DNA of 64,000 bases, taken from assembly GCF_037042905.1 (NCBI RefSeq), contig NC_087254.1:11889103-11953102 (forward strand), given 5' to 3'. Shown here piece after piece: positions 18,930 to 31,300 of this stretch (position 1 is the first letter of the stretch; every line of letters begins with the position of its first letter). Origin of the DNA: Lytechinus pictus. Its lineage: Eukaryota; Echinodermata; Echinoidea; Temnopleuroida; Toxopneustidae. The position numbers and the translations under genes were made by a program. Below the pieces are notes generated by a model. The model had not been told where the DNA came from and did not search any database. It worked only from the letters and a program-made list of their open reading frames with translations.

Positions 18930-19249
18930 CCAGATGTGTCTTATTCATGGAAAACTCTTCTTGGAAAGGCCAAGTTTGCAATTTTGGTTCAGTACAAAGT
19001 GACAGATTTGACATTTCTCATTGGGGAAGGGAGACTATTCCAGAATTTGGGGGCAGCACTGACAAAGACTGGTGGGTGATTCATACAGTTGTTCGTAAAG
19101 TTATGCACGACTTAACGCACAACTGGAACACATTCTTAGCACTTATTCAGCTACATACGGATTATAAGAAGAGTCGCATTTTCAGGAGTGTGCTAGAATG
19201 TTCCCCAGGGAATGGAGAAAGTGCACACATTCCTTTTTTTCTTCCTTAC

Positions 19250-19395
19250 CTTCATTTTGAACATGGCAAGTGTGATTTGGAAGAGAACGATGGACCCGTC
19301 AAAGAAGAACATATCCCAGATTCTTAGTAGCACCTTCATATGCACCACACTGGCAAACGCAGTCAGAAACCAATGTAATGTAATCAAGGATAACT
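19250..19395 (-). CDS. SGSM3: SGSM3 exon 11 (end of TBC domain, last visible)
   Basis: 146 nt, phase 1 in and phase 0 out. It encodes [17 protein letters not shown] and [13 protein letters not shown], the most conserved TBC block, ending AMFKMK before the donor AAG|gtaagg. The leucine- and phenylalanine-rich frame just upstream is the intron's pyrimidine tract, not protein. Confidence 0.93.
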
Positions 19396-22300
19396 CTGCA
19401 AAAAAAAACACCAATAATAATAATAGTAATAGTAATATCAATATCAACAAGAGTAAGAATAGGAATAAGAATAAGAATGATGATAATAATATAGGGTATT
19501 TGCATAGAACCCACTTCCACCTTGTTAGGCGCTCAAGGCGCTATTTTACCCTGATTAAGCTAGTCTCTGAAGGTACATTTCAGATCAACGTTCAGCATGT
19601 TAAAGGCCATTATAGCTGACCTAATGGAAAAATGTATAGATTTTTTTAAATAATAATAATATAGGGTATTTATATTGCGCACATATCCACCTTATTAGGT
19701 GCTCAAGGCGCTCCTATATTACCCGGCTAAGCTAGGCGTTCATAGCGCACACAGCTTTTTAAGGAATTACTTCCTACCGGTACCCATTTACCTCACCTGG
19801 GTTGAGTGCAGCACACTGTGGATCAGTTTCTTGCTGAAGGAAATTACGCCATGGCTGGGATTCGAACCCACGACCCTCTGTTTACATTTTCTGATAAAGT
19901 ATTTAAATAATTTAAATGGAACTCCATCAATGTCATCATTTTTTTCTACAGGAAATTTGCACTATGTCCTTTGTAAACAAAGAAAAGCACACTGAATTTT
20001 CAAGAAAACAATACCTGGAGAAATACACATACACATACACTTTAGATGTTGACGTTCTGGCTTTCCATAGTTGCAATTGATCTAATCAATCGTAGCTCTT
20101 TGTAAGACGGGGCCCAGAAAGATGGGTCGGATAAAATGTAAAACACTGTACATTTATCAGTGTTTCTCTTTTAAAGTACTTGCAAACCTCATTTAACCCT
20201 AAATAGACTGGGCAATTTTGACACCTAAGAAGACTGGGAGGGGGCTGATTCAGCCCCCCCCCCCCTTATGATCTCGGCCGTAGATCACGATCGCTACAAA
20301 AATTGGCATGCTCGTTACCCATGGCATAATCTCCAAAACTATAAGATCAAATTCTGAGAAAAATCTCACTGCTAATTAATTATGCTAACTTATGCACAAA
20401 ATCAAAAGTTTGCTCTAATTAACTAAATAATGCCCCTAAAATGCTAATTTTTGGTACACAGACTCTTTATAGGGATCTGATCAATGGTACTTAAAACAAA
20501 TGTCAATATCACATTTATTTTCTTATGTATTTTATTGTTTTCTAAATTCCTTATGTATTTCTATGTTTTTCGAATTTTTGTTTTTTTATTGTTTTTTCAA
20601 TGGAAATTGTCGGGGACTTTATTTCGACCATTAACAAGATGGAATTAATTGATTTTAATCTGTCAAAGGAAATATAATGATACATTTATGAATTTTGGCT
20701 AAAAACACTATTTGCATTGGATTTGTACACAAATTCACGTTTTTGAGCAATTTGGGTCTGCATGCACTTACGAAATTTCGGAACCGCGTACACGGGGGTC
20801 TCAACAGTTGCGCGAGACATGAAAGTAATAAGTCAGCAAGCGACGCGATCAAAAAAATTTGCATCAAAGGGTTAAACGCTACACTACCTGGGATCTCGCT
20901 TGTTGTTCTTCTGAGTAATCCTTCTTCCCTGCAAGTGAAATTCATTATTCAATTAAATCTTTGCTAAATTTTTCAATTCTCAATTGCGGTGCAAGCTATT
21001 ATGGAAAAATAGTAGTCAAACCACAAGAATAAGTAGGCCTCTCATTCATGGACATTGGTAGCCCATGCATAGACCTTATGCATATGACATCATGATCTCA
21101 TAGCGCCCTCGCTTAGAGGATATAGGAATACACGTAAACAGTTGTCAGAGATGTGCCAGCTGCAGATCACCAACACATGCAAGGCAATGGCTTCGGCCTC
21201 CAAGATGGCAATGCGGCAATGTCAATGCATAAGATCTATCATGAAACACATGCGGTGGAATTCTTTTAATTATGAATTTCCACTTTTCTGATTCCTACTC
21301 ACCTATATCGTGGCTCTTAAGTAGTTGATCAAGCTCGGGGAGATAGCTCACCATTAGCTGTCTTAGCACTCTCTGGTCAGCCTAAAAATGTAAAACAGTA
21401 AACATCATTGAAGACTTTCCCTTCAGGAAAAATATGGACTGGTTGGTTATGAGATTTCTTTTCCATTCATAGTAATGTAATGTGGTTTTTAGACTTTGAC
21501 AATCATAAGCACTGACACCCTGACACACTCAGCTCATCACAAAACCCATCATTTCATCTTTCTATTCTTAGAAGACCTTGATTAGGCCTAACCCTCATAA
21601 GCCCAAAATCATAACATTACATGGTTGGGTATGCTGTTCAGTCAATTTTTTTTTGCCTCCCCTGCTGTGCTACGCTATGAAAATCATGCATGGGATGATT
21701 TATTTATGCAGTCTTCCTTCTTCATCTTCTTCTTCCCTTCCTCTGTTTTCCTTTCCTTTCACCTAACTAACTTCCATCATAGTCTCGTACAAATATTATA
21801 CTATGTATACTATTTCTTCTACATCTGTTGTTTTTTTAATTTAATGATGAATATATTCTGCATATACTAAGATAGGGGGGATGTAATAGCAGCATAATGA
21901 CCTTTTATCATCATCCACATTCATTATGATTTTTTAGGGGAATTACAGTAATTGCAGAATGTTATTAGTAATTTATTTTTTTTGTTTACAGTTTTCCATA
22001 CTGTTATGATTTACTGTATTTTTCATCTTTGTGTATACTTATTGTTAAAGCCATTGGAAACCAAATTTCATTGTATGTATACATTGACCAGTAAAATAAT
22101 CTTGAATCTTGAAAACAGATATTCATGTACTTTGATGAGCCCAAACCTGATATTTTCTCACCAAAACATTGCATTTGTATGTTTTTTGGGTCTGCTTAGA
22201 TTTTTTTTAATCGCATTTTACAGTCTGAATCACTGTGTACTGCAGGTCTCTCCTCCCGATATAACAGACTGGGGGGAGTGCAGGTGGACCACTACAACTG

Positions 22301-25300
22301 GATTTCCCTCTACTCTTAAACGAATAAAGCATAAGATGGCAACTCTCCTCTCCTCTCTATTTAACATCCTATCTGAGGGATGGAGTATTTTCCACTGATG
22401 TAACATAGCCTGAATCTATGAAACGGGAGGGGCACATTAAAACATTACGAAAGCTTCCGTCATCTGTCCGGGGTGAACGTGAACCCACGATCTTTGGTCT
22501 AACAGGTGACGCTTTACTGATCGAGTCAACTCACTTCCAGTCATGAAAAATGCGGCTTTACTACTTGCCTGAACTCCAAGTAACGTGTGTGAGAAGTATG
22601 ACGGAGGGACAAGATCTTCTACAACTGAACACATGATCCAGAACGCATCTTCTTCATCCATAAACAGAAGCAACGATGCTACAATCTGCAGGACATGAGA
22701 CGGATTAATCAAAAATATTATATCTTTCACATTAAGAGAATCATGACACAAAGTCAATATTGTTCTCTTATCATTTCAGGGCAATGCCACAGGAGAAATA
22801 TAATGAAATTATTTCATATTCATCAAAAGAAAATAAACTTGATAGTCCTGAATACCCAAGTCTAAGAAGATTATACAAACATGAATCTTGCCTTGATAGT
22901 CATTTGTATAATATTCTATAAAATATTTTCCAGTCATGGCAACGATTTCATTTTCAGTAATTTCATTAATACCACAATACTATGAAACAGAATCATATTG
23001 AAAAAGTTTAATTGAACTTTAGCATTTCCTTTCTTTCCAATGCAGATTTCCCTGAAAAACTTGCACAAGTTTTCTCTTTTTCCACCAAACCCTCTTCATG
23101 AAATATATCAACTTCCATTCGGAACACACTCTACAAAATACTTAAAATGAAAATATTTACTGACTTAAATGGCAAAATATTGTAAATGGATGGAACACTG
23201 ATGACCATTTGACAGGTGGCCTTTAAAGCATCACATTAAGAATCCAAATGTACACTGTTATCGTTAACATAGGCTACCATACATTGAACCTTTCGCAAAT
23301 ATTCAAACGTGATTGATACCCCTATATAAACCAAAACAGCAACATTTCTTCTTTTTTTGTTCAAATACTTACCACGCCTGTCCCTTGGCAGTAGCCTATA
23401 TCAGGATAGAGCCACGAGATGCCCCTCAAAACCCTTCGTAACCTGGGGACACCGGTGCTCTTCTGGTTTGAGAAGCATGCATTGCTGGGCATTGTACGCA
23501 GTAGGTCCTGTTCAGAGAATTGTTACAAAAAAATTGATACATGAGATATTGTAGAAATAATGGCTGACATTTACATGATATTGATGTTAATGAAGGATCA
23601 TAAACTGCTAAGATAAAATTCAATGACAAATATAGGTGACAATAATTTGAAAACGTTTTTTTTCTTCTCCTTCTGCAGATGTGGTCATTCTATGCATTGT
23701 GTATGGCAATAATAATTTGTAAAGGATTACAAAGGGAGTAGAACATCCCTAAATAGATAAATTACTGTAAGTATTATGATGCTTTGGATTATGTATATTC
23801 TTTTCGATGGATGCTCATGTTACATATTACATTTGTATTACTTTATATTACTTTGTATTATGTTTTTAATGGAAATAGAATAAAGAATTGAATCGAATTG
23901 AATATGTACGTACATGTAGGAACCATGGGAAATGATGATAATTGCTTCAGTACACAACATGGTACATACAACAGCTCTACATGAGTGTCTGTGTTGACAA
24001 AATATATTCTCACCTTTTCTATTTGTTTAGCTGCCATGGACTGGTCACTCGAACTTGCTTTAATGATTTCCTATGAAAACATATAAACAAATCATGTAAG
24101 AAACTGGAAGATAGAAATGACTTGCATGAAGGCGATATGGCTTATTTCGACCAAACAACTTTCCAGTGCAGATTTTATATTAAAAAAAACGTCTCTTGCA
24201 AAATTGAGTTTACATAAAGAACTGACCTGACCCTGGTTGTGTTATATGTATATTGGCTAATTTGCCAAAATACACAAATAAATATAAAAGGTAATACAAA
24301 ATCATCTTCTAAATGTATTATTTTTTTAATGTCTTGACAGAAAAAAGGTAAATTCAAGTAAATTCTGCTTCTTAAATGAAAGAAATCTTCAAATACAAAA
24401 ACCTGTCAATAAATTCCTTGACCAGGACCACGCTATACTAACCCTATATAATGTATGATATGACTGGAAATGAAACAAAACACAGTAACATCCATATCAC
24501 GGCCCCATGTCATAAAGACCTGCAACTACAAGTAACTTTGTCATTACTGAAAATACCCCGTTTACAGGGCTTATCAGGTAATCGTAATGAAGGTTCTATG
24601 GTATTTGCCACAATGAGATAGGTACAATAATTGAAGTCTTTAGTGAAACAGGTCCCTGGCCTTGTTTGAACAAACCACTTGTTATAATAATTGCTTTATT
24701 TATTAAATCAGCAAGGTTGCTTTTAATGAAAATGACAAACTAGTCACAATCAAAATTAATCTGAATTAAAAAAGTACTTAATGCCTAATCATTGAATAGT
24801 ATAGACATACATGAATATAGAGTGTGTGCTTTAAAAGCAAATTGCTTTCGAAGATGTACTTGAAATGTGGTAAAGTACTGTCTATTCCTACTACTAGTAT
24901 ATATATAAGTATTCAAGTACCACTCATTTCTGTTGCACAGATAATCAATTCTCACATCATACATCATCAGATTAACTTTACAGGAAATTTTCTCCTCCCC
25001 CACATTTGTTGCAAATAATTCATACATGTAGCCTTGGAAGCATTTAGTTATAAACAACCCTGTGAGTGGGTCGGTTTATTAGTTATAAAGTATCGTATAA
25101 ATATGTAATATATCATTATCGTTGACAGAAGTTTTATCCGTTTAGTATTCCAATGAACTGTATTATGTATTATATCCACTGATTCATATATTTTCTGGGT
25201 GACCCAACCCTACAAGCATACTGCTTCCATGGGCATCCAATTGTCCTCATATGTATGTATAAAACAAACTATTTTGCATTTATTTTTAAAGTATGATACG

Positions 25301-28300
25301 TCATTTGCATAATGTCTCATTTTTATACTTTGTAATGTATGTATATTATTGATTTTGCATGTATTTTTATGGAAAATCAATTAATTCAATTTAATTAGCC
25401 TTACCTTGTATGTCATTTCGCTGCTACTCTTCTTCTCCTGCGCACCACACAGTCTCATCCACAACTGATGCCTCATGCTGTGTGGGATGCCTTCACGGAC
25501 CAGCGAACGTAACTTCTCTGTTTGGGGTAATCTGCTTTCCATCTACATGGCAATGTACAGATAGAAGTTTTATGATATTTTAACGTGAAATCTGAATTTC
25601 TTAAGGCCAGTGTCAAATATCTGAGGAGTAAATATAACCTTGTAGGCCTAACTGCAAGTAGAAAAGTATATTGTATGCTATGAATAAGCCGAGGAATGGA
25701 AATTTTTATTTTTAAGCCTAAACTTCACTTGCTTTCAATATTTTTATGATTTTATGCATGTTTCTTTTCTTGGAATCTAGCAACAAGGTATTCCTTTCAC
25801 CAATTAGTAAACAAATAAACTAAAATACTTGGAAACCAGTCGCCTCTTGCAGGCTTAGTGGTTTGCAACAACAACCTTCGTATAAAAAGTATGCATAAAT
25901 TTAAAATTGTTTTATTAATCTACATGCGTTTAGCCACTCTCAAGCTACAAAAAGAATTATTCAACATATCAAAATTGCAAAAAAAAGGAATAGAAGTAAA
26001 TCACATACCGATTCCCATGTGAGATCGCCAACTTCTGTATTATGAGCGAATTCAAAGTAAGCTGTCCATTTTAATCTCTGCTGGGGGTCTTCTATAAAGG
26101 GTTCACTCAGGAGTTTGCTGGAGTTGGGTTCAGCTGCATCTGTACGAAGAATTGGAACGTCATGTCAATTTACAAGTAATCCTTCAATTTGATTGGCTTT
26201 GTGACTTATTAACATGGCAATTACCACTGGATGGCAAAGATGACAGCAAAACTGCCATTATAGTAATTGTATGCAATGAAGTTAAAGATATTCTATATAT
26301 ACACTACTCAAAAAAAGTTAAGGACCACTTTTTAAAACGTACATAAAGATTTTATACAAGGTGTTTTATTTCTGGAAATACCTCAGTACAACTGTCCTAA
26401 ATGTCCTTAAACACGCTGTAATCAATTTCACGCATGGGTGGTTTCAGTTGTTGCACAATGTCTCTCGCATCACTGCACATCCTGAAAAGTGGGCCCCGAG
26501 GGGTATCAGCTACCGACATGAAGTGGTAAAAACGAATGTCTGAGTGTCTTTCAGGCAGTTCAGTAACGAGTGTGACCACCTCCTGCAGCAATAACGGCTT
26601 CACAGCGCTGTCTCATGGAGCTGATGAGGCGATTGATGTCTCTGACGTCCAGTGCATCCCATGCAGCCTCCAGAGCCACACCCAGCTGCTGCAGTCCAAG
26701 TGGATGGGCTTCGAGCTGCTCGAGACTCCTCCCCATCATGTCCAAGACGTGCTCTATCGGGTTTAAGTCCGGGGACCTCGCTGGCCACTCCATACGCTCA
26801 ATCCCCTGGCCCTCAAGGAACTCGGTCACCACCCTAGCTCGGTGGGCACGGGCATTGTCATCCATGAAAATGATGTTTTGTCCCACATTTTCTGCAAATG
26901 GCACCACTATAGGTTCAAGGACCTCATCGCTGTACCTCACTCCTGTCATTGCTCCCCCTGGGACCACGTAGAGACGAGTACGGTTGGCGTAGGTGATGCC
27001 TCCCCACACCATGACGCTGCCTCCCCCATAACGGTCATGTTCTGCAATACAGGGGTCTGCAAATCTCTCTCCTGGTCGCCTCCAGACTCTCGAACGTCCA
27101 TCATTGTGGTCAAGGGAAAATCTGCTCTCATCTGTGAACAGAACTCTACGCCATTGCTGTCTGGTCCATCTGACATGCTCCCGGGCCCAGTTGAGACGAA
27201 TTCTTCTGTGAGCAGGGGTGAGTGGGACACACTGAGCTGGCCGTCTGGCATGCATATTGGCTCTGTGAAGTCGGTTACGGATTGTTTGAGTGGAAACAAT
27301 CACTCCAGTTGCTGCAGCGAAGTCATTGTTGAGGCGGCGTGCACTGTGAAAGCGGTTGCGGAGGCTGAGATTCGTCAAGTAGCGATCATCTCTAGGGGTT
27401 GTCGAAACTGGTCGGCCACTGCGGGGTCTCTCGGAGTATAGCCCTGTCTCTCGGTGTCTTTGATTTGCTCTGCTAATGACACTGTGTGACACGCCCATCA
27501 TTCTGGCTACTCTTCGCTGACTGAGGCCAGCTTCCAGCATCCCTAGGGCTCTGGCTACATCTGTTTCACTTAGGTGGTGTCTTGGCATTGCTGTTGTAGG
27601 CAAGTTGTTGATTGTACAGACTAAAGACGGAAAATGCTTTGGAAGACACTTGTCTTATATGGCCCACTGCAATGATGCCAGAGACATCATGAAAGAACTG
27701 CATGTGTGAAATTGATGTCATTGTGTTTGATGGCATTCTGGACAGCTGTATCTTGGCATTGCTATTGTCAGCAAGTTGTTGATTGTAGAGACTAAAGACA
27801 GAAAATGCTTTGGAAGCCACTTTTGTACGGGCACATTGCAATGATGCAAGAGACATGAAAGAACTGCATGTGTGAAATTGATTTCATTGTGTTTGATGGC
27901 ATCCTGGACAGCTGTATCTTGGCATTGCTGTTGTCAGCAATTTGTTGATTGTAGAGACTAAAGACAGAAAATGCATTTGAATCCACATTTGTACCACTTC
28001 ACAATGGGCCCACTTTTCAGGATATGCAATAATGCGAGAGACATCATGCAACAACTGAAACCACCCATGTGTGAAATTGTTACAGGGTGTTTGAGGAGAT
28101 TCAAGACAGCCATAATCGGGTATTTCTAGAAATACAACACCCGGTTTGAAAATTGTATACACACATTAAAAAGTGGTCCTTAACTTTTTTTGAAAATGTG
28201 GGACAAAACATCATTTTCATGGATGACAATGCCCGTGCCCACCGAGCTAGGGTGGTGACCGAGTTCCTTGAGGGCCAGGGGATTGAGCGTATGGAGTGGC

Positions 28301-31300
28301 CAGCGAGGTCCCCGGACTTAAACCCGATAGAGCACGTCTGGGACATGATGGGGAGGAGTCTCGAGCAGCTCGAAGCCCATCCACTTGGACTGCAGCAGCT
28401 GGGTGTGGCTCTGGAGGCTGCATGGGATGCACTGGACGTCAGAGACATCAATCGCCTCATCAGCTCCATGAGACAGCGCTGTGAAGCCGTTATTGCTGCA
28501 GGAGGTGGTCACACTCGTTACTGAACTGCCTGAAAGACACTCAGACATTCGTTTTTACCACTTCATGTCGGTAGCTGATACCCCTCGGGGCCCACTTTTC
28601 AGGATGTGCAGTGATGCGAGAGACATTGTGCAACAACTGAAACCACCCATGCGTGAAATTGATTACAGCGTGTTTAAGGACATTTAGGACAGTTGTACTG
28701 AGGTATTTCCAGAAATAAAACACCTTGTATAAAATCTTTATGTACGTTTTAAAAAGTGGTCCTTAACTTTTTTTGAGTAGTGTATATTCTACGAGCATCT
28801 GTTTCAAATAGACATTCTATTTTCTCAAATGTATTCTTCATTTCATTCTATCTTCATTTAGTCTAATGCCATTTCGTCCATCAACATTTCGTCTAACAAA
28901 TATTTGGTCAAATAACCATTAGGTCCAATCATCACTTTGTCTAGTCGCCATTTCGTCTATGACCATTTCGTGTCATAACCAGTTAGTCTAATATCCATTT
29001 TATTTTCATTCATTTCGGCTTTCCCCCAATTAACACTTAGTCCAATTAGACCGAATGATTAACAGACTAAATGGCTATTGGACCAACTGGCCATTAGATG
29101 AAATGGCAATTAGAACATGTGGATAGTAGAAGAACTGATGGTAGACCAAATGATAGTAGACGAGTTGGCAATTGGACGAATTGACAGTAAACCAACTGAA
29201 AGTAAACCAATGTCGGCACCTGTCTAACATGCTAAAAATGGAAAGTCAATGATTTAGCAGTAATAATGAGCAGGGAGAGAGCTTTATATAGCGAATGCAT
29301 CCCCTGGAGAATCCTTCATGAAATATAGATGTGAAGCCGTCTGCACGCAACCCACAAAGGGTAGAAGATCAATCTACCATGGGGGTAACAACCACATAAA
29401 AGAAAAGGTCAGAAATACACCTACGCTATATATAGCACTTTAATGAATAACGAAGTCTGAAACTTTGTTTGAACAAGAAAGACAATGCAGCTTATCACAC
29501 AATATGAAGCCCTATTAAACCAAAAATTCCTTTCAATTTATTTCTGTATTCTACAGTTGTGAGGATAAAAGATGAAAATCTCCTAAAACATCTTCAATAT
29601 TTTTTCCCCAAATTATACACCATAAATGGAACAGTGTGCTTAGAAACATTCATAGTGTAAGCACCTTATATTAAAAGGTTATGTAATATTATTTAAAAAG
29701 TATAAAGCGCAGGAACAGATACTAGAGGATTAAATATAAATTATTATACAGCGCTTAATAAACATAATATTATTATTACTAAGATTTGATTCCTAGTAGA
29801 GCACAGAGCATGTACAGCAGCCAATGAGACATATTTCAAAAGATTTATTTGAAAGGAAGGGAATACATTTTATACTTGGATATTCATGAAAACACACTCC
29901 TTTCGTCCTTTGTGCATTCCACTGGCAAAAAGGGCAAAAATAAGTAAAATAAGCAATCTCATGAACCAGATTCTATTTCAAGAACCATACATTAAGGAAT
30001 TTCCTTTTTTTTTCAAGTTGAAAAAAAAAATCAACTTTAGAGCACTCCTACTACTGTATGCAATCACATTCCTTAATAGGTACATGTACCCCCCCCCCCC
30101 CCGGTTCCCCCCCCCCCCAAAAAAATAGAACACTCTAGGGGAACGTTTCATCAACATGTTTTCAGGTCCGACAACTTTCCATGATTATAATTGGCTGAGA
30201 GGCACTGTTTCCATAGTAACTGTCAGATAAAACAGTACTTGTCGGATAAAACGTCTGACAAGTCCTTTCATGACACTCTCCCCTGATCAATAACCAACCA
30301 ATGACATACCATGTCAATAATCAATGACATACCATCGGAGAAACTGACTGCAGGGCCCCATCTTACAAAGAGTTACGATTGATCCAATCAATTGTAACTC
30401 TGTGGAAATCCATCAATGTCATGATTTATTTTGCAGGAAATTTACTCAATGTCTTTTGCAAGCAAAGAAAAGCACACTAAACTTGCAAGAAAAGGATGAG
30501 TGCATGAATATACAGCATATCTAGAAAATATTTTGAACAAACTATGGCTTTCCATAGTTGCGACTGATCGGATCAATTGCAACTCTTTGTAAGACAGGGC
30601 CCAAGTCTATCACATTATTAACAATGACAGACAATCGGCAGGTTTGGGGATGGTTTGATCAGTGTGACTGGAGATATCAGTCAGTACTCTTCATTATGGG
30701 TGATATGAAAACGTAATTGGTGACAGATGCTAAAGCCAGTGTCATATTCACACTCTAATGAGTAGATGGGCCTTGCCAATGCCACATACATGGGAATTAC
30801 TGTAAGCGTGCATGAAGATGATAATGATGCACGCTTCGACACTGTGGCCAAGGTGAAATCACAATTTACCAACCAAAAACAAGAGTAAAACTAGATAACG
30901 AGATGAATTCTTGACTGCTCACAGTTGAATTTTATGTCTCCACCAATGCCAGGCCAAGAATATACTACACACCTAACTTTTTTTTTAATGATTCAATGAC
31001 CATGAGACCTTTGACCTTGTGACCTTAGACCTTGTAACCCCCAAATCTACTAAGATCATTGTCCAGATACAAGAGCCATATCTGAAATTGACCCATCAAT
31101 AGTTCTATCATCGCATTAAAATGATATGTCATGTACATGTACATGTATACAACATTGTGATCTTTGACCTCATGACCCCAAGAACTAATCAGGTCGTCAG
31201 CACTCCTAAATCAGAGATGCCAACCTAAAGGGATGGTTGTCAGGAATATTTACCATATTTGTCAGGAACAAATGGGAATTTCTCAGGAACATCCCGCGAA

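Larger units (their letters stand above)
26302..28782. mobile_element. Composite Tc1/mariner transposon with three terminal repeats
   Basis: The outer ends are perfect inverted repeats (cactactcaaaaaaagttaa and its inverse), flanked by TA at 26300-26301 and 28783-28784. Inside lies one full element on the minus strand (26302 to about 28192) whose far terminal repeat (28166-28192, aaaaagtggtccttaac) lacks its last bases. A second element follows directly in inverted orientation, starting in mid-transposase (28193-28782). The two outer arms of about 590 bp are nearly identical inverted copies, so single strands could fold back. Confidence 0.88.

Noticed and set aside
19396-19450. Leucine/phenylalanine-rich hydrophobic segment as a membrane helix before SGSM3 exon 11
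   Set aside because: It is the pyrimidine-rich intron end plus an ATT/AAT microsatellite upstream of the acceptor.
26842-27441. Long plus-strand frame opposite the Tc1 transposase
   Set aside because: It is the antisense shadow of a conserved DDE transposase and has no independent protein features.
30070-30120. C-runs as telomere or centromere signals
   Set aside because: Single-base runs are scattered through the window and are better explained as homopolymer expansions at element ends or sequencing-prone sites.
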